DNA of 64,000 nt from positions 1 to 64,000 of the forward strand of contig NZ_NHSH01000066.1 in assembly GCF_016653315.1 (NCBI RefSeq), read 5' to 3'. This DNA comes from Halochromatium roseum (lineage in GTDB: Bacteria > Pseudomonadota > Gammaproteobacteria > Chromatiales > Chromatiaceae). The translations under genes and the position numbers were made by a program. The notes beneath the pieces were generated by a model. That model worked only from the letters and a program-made list of their open reading frames with translations, did no database searches and was not told the origin of the DNA. Shown piece after piece: positions 20,612-30,440 of the stretch (its first letter is position 1; each line of letters opens with the position of its first letter).

Positions 20612-21979
20612 TCACCTGCGCTCCTTGATCTCGATGCCGAGCGAGCGGAGCTTGCGATAGAGATGCGTGCGTTCCATGCCGGCCTCCTTCGCCATCTTGC
20701 TGACGTTGCCGGTATGCTTGCCGAGTTGGTATTCGAGATAGGCCTTCTCGAACTGCTCGCGCGCTTGTCGAAGCGGCTGATCGAACGAGACCAGGCCCTC
20801 GAGCGGTTGACTCGGCGCCGGTGGGCTGGAGCCGAGCGCGGTCTCAACCTCGTTTTGGGTGATCTCGTCGCCGGCGCCGAGGATCAGCACCCGTTGCACC
20901 AGGTTTTTCAGCTCACGCACATTGCCCGGCCAGCCGTAGTTGCGCAGGAAGTTCTGCGCGCCAACGCTGAAGCGCCGATAGGGCAGCTTCTCGTGGGTGG
21001 CGAAGTAGTCAACGTAGTAGCTGAGCAGATCGGGGATGTCTTCGGCATGTTCGCGCAGCGGCGGGATATGCAGCGGCACCACGTTGAGGTGATAGAACAG
21101 GTCTTCGCGGAAGTGGCCGGCGCGCACTTCTTCTTTCAGGTCGCGCTGGGTCGCGGCGACGATACGGACATCGATGGAAACCGGCTCGCTGCCGCCGACG
21201 CGCAGGAATGATCCCGTATCCAGTGCCCCGAGCAGCTGGCCTTGGGCCTCAAGGTCCATGTCGGCGACCTCATCGAGGAGCAGGGTACCGCCAGCCGCCT
21301 GCTCGAGGCTGCCATAGTGCACCTGGTTGTTCTCCTCGCTGCCGAACAGCTCGCGAGCGGCATTGCCACGTGCGATCGCGGACACGCCGAGGTCGACGAA
21401 TGGGCGCTCTTTGCGCGCGCTCTGGGTATGTAAATAATGGGCAAAGGTCTCGCGCCCGGTACCGGCCTCGCCGGTGATCAGTACCCAGGTGTCGTGCTGG
21501 GCGATGCGCTTGACCTGCTCGCGTAACCGCTGCATTGCCGCCGAACGCCCGGCAGGCTCAAGCACCAGCGCTGGCCGCCGCCGCAGGCCAACGTTCTCGC
21601 GCACCAGCTTATCGGCCTCGAGTGCGCGCTCAACCGTCAGCAGCAGCTTGGCCATCGAGAGTGGCTTCTCGAGGAAGTCGTAGGCCCCGAGCCGGGTTGC
21701 CTCGACCGCGGTTTCGACGTTGCCATGGCCAGACATCATGATCACCGGGCAGGGTAGGCCCTGGTTCTCGGACCACTCTTTCAGCAACGTGATGCCGTCG
21801 AGATCTGGCATCCAGATATCGAGTAGCATCAGATCGGGGCGTCGGTCGCGCAGCGCGTGCCGAGCGGCTTCGCCATTCTCGGCACCTGCGACCTCATAGC
21901 CTTCGTCTTCAAGGATGTCCTGAACGGTTTCGCGGATGTCCGGCTCGTCATCGACGACCAGGATGTGGATTGCGCTCAT
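20612..21979 (-). CDS. NtrX-like sigma-54-family response regulator
   Basis: 455 residues. A receiver domain (phosphorylatable D54, LLDIWMPD) is followed by an AAA+ domain and a C-terminal Fis-type helix-turn-helix ([21 protein letters not shown]). The Walker A reads GEAGTGRE, with Arg where Lys is usual. The sigma-54 contact loop GAFTGA is missing and replaced by [11 protein letters not shown]. Loss of GAFTGA is typical of NtrX, so it probably does not activate sigma-54 in the classical way. The Walker A change suggests weak or absent ATPase activity. Its ATG overlaps the kinase stop by 4 bp. Confidence 0.92.
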   Translation of the reverse strand: MSAIHILVVDDEPDIRETVQDILEDEGYEVAGAENGEAARHALRDRRPDLMLLDIWMPDLDGITLLKEWSENQGLPCPVIMMSGHGNVETAVEATRLGAYDFLEKPLSMAKLLLTVERALEADKLVRENVGLRRRPALVLEPAGRSAAMQRLREQVKRIAQHDTWVLITGEAGTGRETFAHYLHTQSARKERPFVDLGVSAIARGNAARELFGSEENNQVHYGSLEQAAGGTLLLDEVADMDLEAQGQLLGALDTGSFLRVGGSEPVSIDVRIVAATQRDLKEEVRAGHFREDLFYHLNVVPLHIPPLREHAEDIPDLLSYYVDYFATHEKLPYRRFSVGAQNFLRNYGWPGNVRELKNLVQRVLILGAGDEITQNEVETALGSSPPAPSQPLEGLVSFDQPLRQAREQFEKAYLEYQLGKHTGNVSKMAKEAGMERTHLYRKLRSLGIEIKERR

Positions 21980-24180
21980 GATGTTCCTGCTTGCGGCATG
22001 CTGGGCGTTCGGGGGGCGGTGCTGATCGGCAATCGTGCGGTGAACCGGGCGCCGGACTCAACATTGTCCGCCCGAATGATACCGCCGTGCTCCTCGATTA
22101 TCTTCTTCACGATAGAAAGTCCGAGTCCAGTGCCCTTGGCCTTTGAGGTGACATAGGGGTCGAACAAGCGCCCGATGAAGTCCGGGTCGATACCATTGCC
22201 GTTGTCTTCGACCCGCAGTTCGACAGACGGCGTGTCTTCTTCGTCGACTCGGCGCGTGGCAACCAGGATACGAGGATTTTCCCGCTCCTCAAGTGCTTCG
22301 ATCGCATTCTTGACCAGATTGTGCATGACCTGGCGCAGCCGTTTCGAATCGCCGCGCAGCATCGCGTCGCCGGCCTCGAGCTGTTTACTGATACTGACCG
22401 GTCCCGCTCGATAAAGCTCCAGCACCTCGTTCACGAGCGCATCTAGGAGGAACGGCTCCTGTTGCATCTCGGGGGTGCGCGCGTAGCTGGCGAAGTCGTT
22501 GACCATTGCCTTCATCGCCTCGACCTGCTGCACGATGGTGTGTGTCGCGCGGTCAACCACCTTCGCATCCGCCTCTGGGAGTTTGCGCAACAGCTTGTGT
22601 CGCAAGCGCTCAGCCGAGAGTTGAATGGGTGTGAGTGGGTTCTTGATCTCGTGTGCGAGTCGACGCGCGACCTCGCCCCAGGCTGCGTCGCGCTGCGCGC
22701 GGATCAAGGTCGTGATGTCGTCGAAGACCAGCACATGATCGGCATTTGGCTCGGCGTCTTCGGCACTGCCGGACAGGGTCACCGGGAGTGGACTGCCTCG
22801 GCACATCAGCACCTGGCGGCCATCGGCGCCGAACAGGGTGATCTCCTCGCGCCAGTCGCGGCCGCTGCCGATCCGGCGGCCGACGATCTCGCACCAGTGC
22901 GCGAGGCGTGGATACTGCGTCGCCAAGGCGGCCAGTGGCATCGGTGTGTTGTCGTCGAGATCGATCGCCAGTATCTGGCGCGCCGCAGCATTACTGGTGC
23001 GCAGCGTGTTGTGTTCATCGAAGGCGATGACCCCTGATGAGAGCCGGCTTAGCAGGGTCTCGAGATAAGCCCGTTGCGACTCGACTGCCTGCTGGCTCTG
23101 CTCGGCCTCATCGCGTGCCTGGGCAATCCGCCGCGTCATGGCGTTGAAGGAGGCGACTAAGAAGGCGAGCTCGTCGTCATGGCGTGGCAGCGGGAGTTGC
23201 TGCTCATAGTCGCCGTCGGCAATCGCACGGGTGCCGTGGGCGATGTCAGCGATCGGGTCAGAGAGCGCCCGGGCGGTCCGGAATGCGATCAGCAAGGCCG
23301 CCATGAAACTGAACACCAGCACCAGCGAGAGCGTGATCGAGAAGCTGAACTTGAGCGATTGGCGCAGGAATGATAGCTCTGTATAGCGATTGTAGGCGCC
23401 CTCGAGACGCGAGGCGAGTTCAGTGATGCGCGCCGAGGTCGGGAAGATGGCTTGCAGCAGTAGGGGGCGCGCGTTGGGATCGCGGACCAGCACTCGTACC
23501 ACCAGCTCGCCGCTGGGGCCAGGCTCCAGACTCACATGGTTGATGCCACCGCGCACATGTTGCATGACCTCGCGCTCTGGCTGGTTTGGCACCAGCTGCA
23601 AGGGATCGTCGCTCGCCGTTGCCAGGACTTGGCCACTGCGATCGAAGAGGGTTAGCTCTAGCGCGCCTGCCTGGCGCCGCAGGGTGCCTAGGGTCAGTGT
23701 CAGTGCGGTTGCGGAGCGGTCCTGGATGCCACTGAGCAGCTGCGCGCTGTATTTCATGAGGATGCGCTGATTGAGGTCGAGTGATGCCTGGTTGAGGGTC
23801 AAGGCGTCTTCCATCGCGGTATCGATCTCGACATCGAACCAGCTATCGATGCCCCGCATCAGGAAGGTCAGCGAGTAGTAATAGACCACACCCACCGGCA
23901 ACAACGAGATCAGCGCGAACATGGCCAGCAGCCGCGCGGCGAGACGCGAGCCCGCGGCCTGACGACGCAACGCCCGTACCAGACGCACCGAGTTGATACT
24001 GACCAGCAGCGCGAGTGCGAGCAGGCCGAGCAGCACCAAGACCAGCAATGGGACGAACACACGGCTCAGCGCCTCGGAGTTCTGTACCGCGTTGGTCATC
24101 AGGTGGAGCGCCACCATCAGGATGACCAGGAGCAGCCCGACGGCAATGGCACCGGGCTGCAGGAGCTGTCGTTTCAGCAT
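21976..24180 (-). CDS. NtrY-like membrane sensor histidine kinase
   Basis: 734 residues from ATG 24180, 2 bp after the DUF4390 stop. An upstream start at 24216 would overlap that gene. Membrane segments near the N-terminus (about 16-36, 45-70, 85-110) and one near 290 frame a periplasmic loop. HAMP, PAS, HisKA (H510 in RLAHEIKNP) and HATPase_c (VEDNGNGID, GTGLGLSIVKKI) domains follow. It should phosphorylate the NtrX-like regulator encoded next, a pair linked to nitrogen, redox or envelope control in other bacteria. The stimulus here is unknown. Confidence 0.93.
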   Translation of the reverse strand: MLKRQLLQPGAIAVGLLLVILMVALHLMTNAVQNSEALSRVFVPLLVLVLLGLLALALLVSINSVRLVRALRRQAAGSRLAARLLAMFALISLLPVGVVYYYSLTFLMRGIDSWFDVEIDTAMEDALTLNQASLDLNQRILMKYSAQLLSGIQDRSATALTLTLGTLRRQAGALELTLFDRSGQVLATASDDPLQLVPNQPEREVMQHVRGGINHVSLEPGPSGELVVRVLVRDPNARPLLLQAIFPTSARITELASRLEGAYNRYTELSFLRQSLKFSFSITLSLVLVFSFMAALLIAFRTARALSDPIADIAHGTRAIADGDYEQQLPLPRHDDELAFLVASFNAMTRRIAQARDEAEQSQQAVESQRAYLETLLSRLSSGVIAFDEHNTLRTSNAAARQILAIDLDDNTPMPLAALATQYPRLAHWCEIVGRRIGSGRDWREEITLFGADGRQVLMCRGSPLPVTLSGSAEDAEPNADHVLVFDDITTLIRAQRDAAWGEVARRLAHEIKNPLTPIQLSAERLRHKLLRKLPEADAKVVDRATHTIVQQVEAMKAMVNDFASYARTPEMQQEPFLLDALVNEVLELYRAGPVSISKQLEAGDAMLRGDSKRLRQVMHNLVKNAIEALEERENPRILVATRRVDEEDTPSVELRVEDNGNGIDPDFIGRLFDPYVTSKAKGTGLGLSIVKKIIEEHGGIIRADNVESGARFTARLPISTAPRTPSMPQAGTS

Positions 24181-24182
24181 GC

Positions 24183-24803
24183 TCAAGGTTGCAGTGGCCA
24201 GTTTTTCAGCGGCCACTTGGTCCAGCCAGTGCTTTGCTTCCAGCCGGAGCGCAGATAGGCCATTGGACGCAGTGGCAGCGGTAGCTCCTCGATGTCGAGC
24301 GAGGCCCGCAGGTGCACCTCGTAGGTTTGCCGTGGATCGAGCCGCTTCTCACTGATCAGATAGAGGTCATCAAGGTCGCCGAGGGCGGCGATGGCGGCCT
24401 GTCGGGTGACGAAGGTGCGCCCGCCTTCTTCGCCGGGAAGACGCGAGACAAGGTAGCGCTCGGACAGCGGCTTGTAGCGGATGCGATAGTGAAGGCGCTG
24501 ATCGACCAGGCTTTCGTCCCAGATCCAGGCACCCTGCTCGCGGACCTGAAGGTGGACCAGGATCGTGAGCGGAACACCGTTTTCGAGCGCCTCTAGTGCC
24601 CGCTCACTAAAGCCATAGTCGATCTCGGCTGAGAGCAGGATGCTGCCGTCGACGCTGCGGGTGTTGGCATCAATGACGCTGAAATCGTCTGTTGCGAGCG
24701 CGGCCTGGCTCAGGGCTAAGGTCAACGCAAGGGCCAAGGTCACCCTGATCTGCACCCAGCTGAGGGTCTTATTGAGCCAGCGGGGAGGTTGGACCAAGGT
24801 CAT
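24183..24803 (-). CDS. DUF4390 exported protein
   Basis: 206 residues. An N-terminal hydrophobic segment (about 20-36, ALAT cleavage region) looks like a signal peptide. The body matches the DUF4390 pattern seen between rsmB and ntrY in gammaproteobacteria: LSAEIDYGFSERALEALENGVPL, HYRIRYKPLSERYLVS, and a C-terminal SGWKQSTGWTKWPL. The function is unknown, but the constant position suggests work with the NtrY-like sensor at the periplasmic face. It overlaps rsmB by four bases (ATGA). Confidence 0.88.
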   Translation of the reverse strand: MTLVQPPRWLNKTLSWVQIRVTLALALTLALSQAALATDDFSVIDANTRSVDGSILLSAEIDYGFSERALEALENGVPLTILVHLQVREQGAWIWDESLVDQRLHYRIRYKPLSERYLVSRLPGEEGGRTFVTRQAAIAALGDLDDLYLISEKRLDPRQTYEVHLRASLDIEELPLPLRPMAYLRSGWKQSTGWTKWPLKNWPLQP

Positions 24804-26188
24804 CGCTTGAGCAAGAGTGCGAAGTAGAAGCCGTCGGGACCGGCCTCTGTTGGCAATAGCTGACGGCCGTGGGTGCGCGCAATGCCAAGGGTTACTGGCA
24901 GCGGCAGCTCGCTTGCATCCTGGTGGTGAGCCAAGAATGCAGCGATCTGCGCTTCGTTCTCGTCCGGCAGCAACGAGCAGGTCAGGTAGAGCAGCCGTCC
25001 GCCAGGCGCCAGCAAGGTCCAGAGCGCCTTTAACATCCTGGCCTGGACCTGCGCGAGCGCTGCGATGTCTTGGTCGAGGCGCAGGCGCTTGATATCAGGA
25101 TGTCGGCGCATCACGCCGGTCGCCGAGCAAGGCGCGTCGAGCAAGATGCGTTGATAGGGGCCGTCGGCCCAGGCTGGCGCAGGCTGGGTTGCATCGCCGA
25201 CCATCATCCGTGCTTGCAAGCCAAGGCGACTGAGATTGGTATGAACCGACTGCATCCGCTCGCCGCTGACGTCGATTGCGGTCAGCGCGATCTGGCCTTG
25301 TGCCTGTTCGATCAGGTGCGCGGTCTTGCCGCCTGGCGCCGCGCAGGCGTCGAGGATGCGTTCACCCGGCTGTGGCGCGAGCAGTGGTGCGGCCCATTGT
25401 GCGCCAGCATCTTGCACTGAGACCAAGCCGTCACCAAAGCCGGGCAGGCGGTCTGCTGGAACCGGCTGCAGCAGCCGCAGGGCTTGCGGCTGATCGGCTA
25501 GGGGCTCGGCTTCGATGCCCGCCGCCGCAAGCTGTGCGGCATAGTCGTCTGTGCTGATGCGCTGGCGGTTGATGCGCAGGAACATGGGCGCTCTGCCATT
25601 ACTGGCGGTGACCAGGGCTTGCCAGTGCTCGGGCCAGGCGGTGCGCAGGCGGTGCAACAGCCAGGTTGGCATCAGCCAGCGTGCCGACTCCTGACGCTCT
25701 GTCTGCGCCAGCAGTTTCGCGCGCTCGCGCTGGAAGCGCCGCAGGCTGGCATTGATGAGCCCGACCGCGCGCGGGCGCTCTAACAGTCGTGTGGCGGCAA
25801 CCGTTGCCGAGACTGCTGCATGATCCGGGATGCGCAACGCGATGAGCTGGTACAGACCGATCATCAGCAGCGAGCCGAGGATGCGATCGTTCGGTTTCAG
25901 CGCTCGCTGGAGGAGCTGATCGGTGATCGCCTCCAGCCGCGGCAGGAGCCGGACGGCGCCGAACGCAAGTTCGCTGAGCAGGGCTTGGTCTCTTGCGTCT
26001 GCTGGTGGGGTGCTGGCGGCGAGCGCATCGGTCAACGAGCGGCCGTCAGCGCGGACCGCATGCAACAGCCTGGCTGCCTCCGCGCGAACTGCTGCACCGG
26101 TTTGCTCAGACGCCGTCCGTCTAGGCGCTGTGCGCTCAGACGCTGTCCGCTCAGAGGCTCTCTTGGGTTTAGACAAAGACGGTCCCAT
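24800..26188 (-). CDS. rsmB: 16S rRNA (cytosine(967)-C(5))-methyltransferase RsmB
   Basis: 462 residues from ATG 26188, which overlaps the end of fmt by about 20 bp. A NusB-like RNA-binding domain (about 30-170) precedes the SAM domain with DACAAPGGKTAHL, the catalytic C354 in DAPCSATG and the second Cys in TCSLLPDEN. It methylates C967 of 16S rRNA. The first 30 residues (ERTASERTAPRRTASEQT) are encoded by imperfect short repeats absent from usual RsmB. def-fmt-rsmB order is conserved. Confidence 0.96.
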   Translation of the reverse strand: MGPSLSKPKRASERTASERTAPRRTASEQTGAAVRAEAARLLHAVRADGRSLTDALAASTPPADARDQALLSELAFGAVRLLPRLEAITDQLLQRALKPNDRILGSLLMIGLYQLIALRIPDHAAVSATVAATRLLERPRAVGLINASLRRFQRERAKLLAQTERQESARWLMPTWLLHRLRTAWPEHWQALVTASNGRAPMFLRINRQRISTDDYAAQLAAAGIEAEPLADQPQALRLLQPVPADRLPGFGDGLVSVQDAGAQWAAPLLAPQPGERILDACAAPGGKTAHLIEQAQGQIALTAIDVSGERMQSVHTNLSRLGLQARMMVGDATQPAPAWADGPYQRILLDAPCSATGVMRRHPDIKRLRLDQDIAALAQVQARMLKALWTLLAPGGRLLYLTCSLLPDENEAQIAAFLAHHQDASELPLPVTLGIARTHGRQLLPTEAGPDGFYFALLLKR

Positions 26189-27119
26189 CGACCTGCCGGG
26201 CGTGCGCAAAATCGGCAGCGCTGATCGGCCGCTTGCCTGGGGCTTGCAGGCGCTGGAGACGCAGCTTGCCATTGCCGGTTGCGACATCAATACCTGCAGC
26301 GCCACTGCTCAGCACGGTGCCGGGTCGGGCTTCACTGGCATGGTTGCCGCTGGCGTCGTCGAGCGGGCAGGCCTCCCAGATGCGTAAGGTCTCATCGTTG
26401 TATCGGGTTTGTGCGATCGGCCAGGGATCGAATGCGCGTATCTGGCGGTCGATCTCGATCGCCGAGCGCTGCCAGTCGATGATCGATTCCCGCTTCTCGA
26501 GCTTGCTCGCATAGGTCGCTCGCTTAGGGTCTTGCGGCTCCGGCGTCAGGCTGCCCTCACAGATCGCTGGTAGGCTGTCGACCAGGAGCTTGGCGCCAAT
26601 GGCCGCGAGTCGATCGTGCAGGCTCCCGCCGGTCTCCCGTGGACCGATGCGAGTGCGTTGCCTGGCATACACCGGCCCGGTGTCGAGTCCTTGCTCCATC
26701 TGCATCAGGCTGATGCCGGTGTGCTCGTCGCCTGCAGCGATGGCGCGCTGGATCGGCGCCGCGCCGCGCCAGTGCGGCAACAACGAGGCATGAATGTTGA
26801 TGCAGCCTAGCCTCGGGCAGTCGAGTACCGCGGGCGGAAGGATCAGCCCATAGGCGGCGACTACGATCAGTTCCGGGGCCAGCGTCTCGAGCTGCTCGAG
26901 TGCTTCTGGAGGCTTCAGTGTGGGCGGCTGGAAGACGGGGATGTTGGCGTCGAGCGCGGTCTGCTTTACCGGGCCTGGCTTGATCTTTCGGCCGCGTCCA
27001 GCCGGGCGATCGGGCTGCGTGTAGACGGCGACGACGGGCCAGCCAGCCGCGATCAGGGCGCTTAGCGCCGGCACCGCGAAGCTGGGAGTGCCGGCGAAGA
27101 GGATGCGTGGGCGGGACAT
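26169..27119 (-). CDS. fmt: Methionyl-tRNA formyltransferase
   Basis: 316 residues, normal length. It formylates initiator Met-tRNA with 10-formyl-THF. Motifs are ILFAGTPSFAVPAL at the N-terminus, the catalytic core CINIHASLLPHWRGAAPIQ (Asn and His), GLDTGPVY with the Asp, and the C-terminal tRNA-binding domain. It follows def (67-bp spacer) and overlaps rsmB, as in E. coli. ATG at 27119. Confidence 0.98.
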   Translation of the reverse strand: MSRPRILFAGTPSFAVPALSALIAAGWPVVAVYTQPDRPAGRGRKIKPGPVKQTALDANIPVFQPPTLKPPEALEQLETLAPELIVVAAYGLILPPAVLDCPRLGCINIHASLLPHWRGAAPIQRAIAAGDEHTGISLMQMEQGLDTGPVYARQRTRIGPRETGGSLHDRLAAIGAKLLVDSLPAICEGSLTPEPQDPKRATYASKLEKRESIIDWQRSAIEIDRQIRAFDPWPIAQTRYNDETLRIWEACPLDDASGNHASEARPGTVLSSGAAGIDVATGNGKLRLQRLQAPGKRPISAADFAHARQVDGTVFV

Positions 27120-27186
27120 CAGTGACTCCGTCGTGGGTCGTGGGACGTCACGCTGAGTCCTTGCTCGAGCTGGGAACTGATCGTCA

Positions 27187-27720
27187 TCAGATGACTTTTC
27201 GCTGAGTCGCGGTGCTGGCCTGCGGCGTGCGCTGCTCTTTCTCGAGCTTCTTGCGGATCCGTTGACGCTTCAGCGAGGAGATATGATCGACGAACAAGCG
27301 ACCGTCAAGGTGGTCGATCTCGTGCTGGATGCAGACCGCGAGCAGACCGCCAGTCTCGAGTTCGAAAGGCTCGCCGTCGCGGTCGAGCGCGCGCACACGC
27401 ACGCGCTCGGCGCGCTTGACGGTCTCGAAGAAGCCAGGCACTGAGAGACAGCCCTCGTCCATCTCCTCGTCACCCTCGCGCTCGATCAGCTCAGGGTTGA
27501 TCAGGCACAATGGCTGCGAGTGGTCATCGGACACATCGATTACGATCACGCGCTGAGGTACGTTGACCTGGATCGCGGCGAGACCGATGCCGGGTGCGGC
27601 GTACATGGTCTCGAGCATGTCGTCGACCAATTGGCGCGTGCTGTCATCGACCTGTGCGACAGGTTTGGCGGTGCGACGCAGACGGGCGTCGGGGAAGGTC
27701 AAGATATCGAGTAAAGCCAT
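27187..27720 (-). CDS. def: Peptide deformylase
   Basis: 177 residues from ATG 27720, where [11 protein letters not shown] begins. The open frame up to 27867 is not similar to the family. The three class I motifs are intact: GIGLAAIQV (45-52), EGCLSVPG (metal ligand C91) and QHEIDHLDG (H133, catalytic E134, H137). It removes the formyl group from nascent proteins, the partner activity to fmt encoded downstream. It shares a divergent intergenic region with the LysM gene. Confidence 0.98.
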   Translation of the reverse strand: MALLDILTFPDARLRRTAKPVAQVDDSTRQLVDDMLETMYAAPGIGLAAIQVNVPQRVIVIDVSDDHSQPLCLINPELIEREGDEEMDEGCLSVPGFFETVKRAERVRVRALDRDGEPFELETGGLLAVCIQHEIDHLDGRLFVDHISSLKRQRIRKKLEKEQRTPQASTATQRKVI

Positions 27721-27912
27721 AGTGGTTCTGGGTCGGTTCGGCTGGTCAAACGTTGAGCGAAGCCGAGCAAAAAACGTCTCAATAACGTTGCGATGATACC
27801 CTATTGTGCAAGAGGCCCGTTCGGCTTGCCAGTCTGCGCTCGGCACAGACCGTTGCCGTTCGCGCAATGGTTATTCGTTGGTTTGCGGCTGGGAATGCCG
27901 TCCGGAGGTCAG

Positions 27913-29130
27913 ATGGGCTCGATGGTCATGCTTGAATCCTACCGAGGCCGCACTTGCTATCTCGTTTTGGTTAGCCTCATCGGCCTCGTCGCTTGGCCCG
28001 GACTGCTGACGGCGCAAGTTGCACTACAGCCTAATGCACCGGATGTTTACAGGGTGCGTGCGGGGGACACCCTATGGGGGATCGCAGGTCGGTTCCTGCG
28101 CGATCCTTGGCGTTGGCCGGAGGTCTGGCAGGGCAATCCAGAGGTCTCTGATCCGAACCGCATCTTTCCCGGCGAGCGGCTCGTGCTCGATATGAGCGAC
28201 GCCAGCGCGCCGCGCGTGCGCGCCGCGGCCAACGGCATGCGCGTGGTCAAGCTCTCGCCGCGGGTCAGGGTGAGCGAGCTGGATGCCGCGATTCCAACCA
28301 TCCCGATCGGTACCGTCGCGCCCTTCTTGTCGCGCCCTTGGGTGACCGACTCGCGTGAACTCGATGACGCCCCCTATGTGGTCGGCTTTCCGCGCGAGCG
28401 CATCATCGTGGGTACCGGTGATCAGATCTTCGTGCGGCGGATCATGGCGGCGAGCAATGCCGGCTTCGAGATCCTGCGCCCGGGCGAGGCACTGCGCGAT
28501 TTCGTGACCAACGAACTCCTCGGTTATGAGGCGATCTATGTCGCGGAGGCCGAATTAGAGCGCACCGGTGATCCTGCGACACTCCTGATCACTCGCTCGA
28601 CGATGCAAGTGCAGCTGGGCGACCGTGTGCGTCCAGCGCGAGACGAGATGGCGATTCGCAGCTTCTTACCACGACCAGCACCAGCGGGGCTGGAAGGTCA
28701 TATCATCTCGGTGATGGATGGTGTCTCGCAGATCGGTCAGTTCGACGTCGTCGTGCTCGATCGCGGTTCGCGTGATGGCGTCGAGGTTGGGCAGGTGTTC
28801 GGTGTCTATCGCGGCGGCACAGAGGCTCGCGATCAGGTGGTCAGCCATCGCAATGAGTGGAATTGGCGCAACGAGAGCCCGCTGGACAGCTCATTTTGGC
28901 TGGGTGAATGGCAGATAACCGGCTGGGAGCGAGATCGACCAGACCCCAACGCGCCGCTGCCTTTGCATCGCAAGGCTGAGCGATTGTCAGAGACCTACAT
29001 CGTCCCTGACTCGCGCTCCGGCATCCTGATGGTGTTTCGGGTCTTTCCGCGCGTCAGCTTCGCCCTGGTGATGCGGGCGAATCAGGCGATGCACGTCGGC
29101 GAGATGATTGCGTCGCCGGACGGGCGTTGA
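27913..29130 (+). CDS. LysM domain-containing exported protein
   Basis: 405 residues from ATG 27913, preceded by GGAGG four bases upstream. The frame is open from 27793. A signal peptide (VLVSLIGLVAWPGLLTAQ) precedes one LysM domain, YRVRAGDTLWGIAGRFL...W..NPEVSDPNRIFPGERLVL, that should bind peptidoglycan. The remaining 280 residues are a conserved beta-rich region of unknown role. This gene lies divergent from def and upstream of dprA in most gammaproteobacteria, and the order is kept here. Confidence 0.9.
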   Translation: MGSMVMLESYRGRTCYLVLVSLIGLVAWPGLLTAQVALQPNAPDVYRVRAGDTLWGIAGRFLRDPWRWPEVWQGNPEVSDPNRIFPGERLVLDMSDASAPRVRAAANGMRVVKLSPRVRVSELDAAIPTIPIGTVAPFLSRPWVTDSRELDDAPYVVGFPRERIIVGTGDQIFVRRIMAASNAGFEILRPGEALRDFVTNELLGYEAIYVAEAELERTGDPATLLITRSTMQVQLGDRVRPARDEMAIRSFLPRPAPAGLEGHIISVMDGVSQIGQFDVVVLDRGSRDGVEVGQVFGVYRGGTEARDQVVSHRNEWNWRNESPLDSSFWLGEWQITGWERDRPDPNAPLPLHRKAERLSETYIVPDSRSGILMVFRVFPRVSFALVMRANQAMHVGEMIASPDGR

Positions 29131-29134
29131 CGCT

Positions 29135-30373
29135 ATGACTGATATTGACGAAGCGGAGCTGATTGCTTGGCTGACACTGCTGCAGGCACCGCGGCTCGGT
29201 TCACAACGCATCGCCAAGCTGCTTGCGGCCTTTGGCAGTGCTCAGGCCGCCTGTTCGGCGCCGACCTCTGCGCTGCGCTCGCTCGGACTCGGCGAGCCGA
29301 TGCTCGCGGTCATCCGCGCGCCAGACCAGGTCGCGATTGCTGCCGCGCTGCGCTGGTCTGAGCATGCTCAGGCGACGATTCTGACCCTCTCCGATCCGCG
29401 CTATCCATCACGCCTCAGCGCGATCTCGTCACCACCGCCGTTACTCTTCGTGCGTGGCGATCTGGCGTTGCTGCAGGAGCCGCAGCTCGCCATTGTCGGC
29501 AGCCGCAATCCGACGCCCGGGGGCGTGCAGACTACGCGCGCCTTTGCCGCGCATCTGGCCGGGCTCGGTCTGGTCATCACCAGCGGTATGGCCTTGGGCG
29601 TCGATGCCGCCGCGCATGTAGGCGCGCTCGAGAGCGGACGCACCATCGCGGTGCTTGGGACAGGCCCAGACCGAGTCTACCCAGCCGTGCATCGGGAGCT
29701 GGCGCGTCGGATCAGCGTCGAGGGTGCCCTGGTCACCGAATTTCCTCCTGGCGTTGGGCCGCAATCCAGTCATTTCCCGCGTCGTAACCGGACCATCAGT
29801 GGTTTGAGTCTGGGCACCTTGGTGACCGAGGCTGCGCCACGCAGCGGCTCACTGATCACCGCCCGCTATGCGGCAGAGCAAGGGCGAGAGGTGTTCGCGA
29901 TTCCTGGATCGATCCACAATCCGCTGGCGCGAGGCTGTCATCAGCTCATCCGTGAAGGTGCCAAATTAATCGACAGTGCTGATCAGCTGCTCGAAGAGCT
30001 GGCGCCACAATTGTTGAGCTACTTAGCCATGCCTGCATCAGAGGCCGTAACGGCGCGAGCCGCCACCCAGGCTAGGACGCCGCAAACGGGTCGATCAGTG
30101 ATTGCTGCGTCGTCGCAAACAGGCGCTGAAACAGGTGCTGAAACAGGTGCTGAAACAGGCACTCAAACAGACGCTGTGGCCGGCAAGAACGGGCTCGACC
30201 CCGACTATCAGCGCCTGCTCGAGGCGATGGGTGCAGACCCGGTGGCCACGGATGAGCTGGTTTCTCGCACCGGGCTGTCGGCGCAAGAGGTGTCGTCGAT
30301 GTTATTGCTCCTCGAGCTGCAGGGCCATGTATCATGCCTCGCAGGCGGACGGTACTGCCGTCATCTCGGCTAG
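29135..30373 (+). CDS. dprA: DNA-processing protein DprA (Smf)
   Basis: 412 residues from ATG 29135, 4 bp after the LysM gene. The Rossmann-like core is intact: AIVGSRNPTPGG, TSGMALGVDAAAHVGAL, VLGTGPDRVYP, PRRNRTISGLS, EAAPRSGSLITARYA. A C-terminal winged-helix (DMLA-like) domain follows. It loads RecA on incoming single-stranded DNA in transformation. A linker near residues 325-350 is encoded by a 12-bp tandem repeat giving GAET units. Confidence 0.96.
   Translation: MTDIDEAELIAWLTLLQAPRLGSQRIAKLLAAFGSAQAACSAPTSALRSLGLGEPMLAVIRAPDQVAIAAALRWSEHAQATILTLSDPRYPSRLSAISSPPPLLFVRGDLALLQEPQLAIVGSRNPTPGGVQTTRAFAAHLAGLGLVITSGMALGVDAAAHVGALESGRTIAVLGTGPDRVYPAVHRELARRISVEGALVTEFPPGVGPQSSHFPRRNRTISGLSLGTLVTEAAPRSGSLITARYAAEQGREVFAIPGSIHNPLARGCHQLIREGAKLIDSADQLLEELAPQLLSYLAMPASEAVTARAATQARTPQTGRSVIAASSQTGAETGAETGAETGTQTDAVAGKNGLDPDYQRLLEAMGADPVATDELVSRTGLSAQEVSSMLLLLELQGHVSCLAGGRYCRHLG
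30119..30172. repeat. 12-bp tandem repeat inside dprA
   Basis: The unit ACAGGTGCTGAA (with slight variants) is repeated about 4.5 times and encodes TGAE units in the linker between the Rossmann core and the winged-helix domain of DprA. Because the unit is a multiple of three, copy-number change would alter only linker length. Confidence 0.9.
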
Positions 30374-30440
30374 TGGAGGTGTCGTCGATAGATGACTGCC
30401 AAGCGGTGCCGAGGCTTGTCACGACATCCGAGGATTCTGA

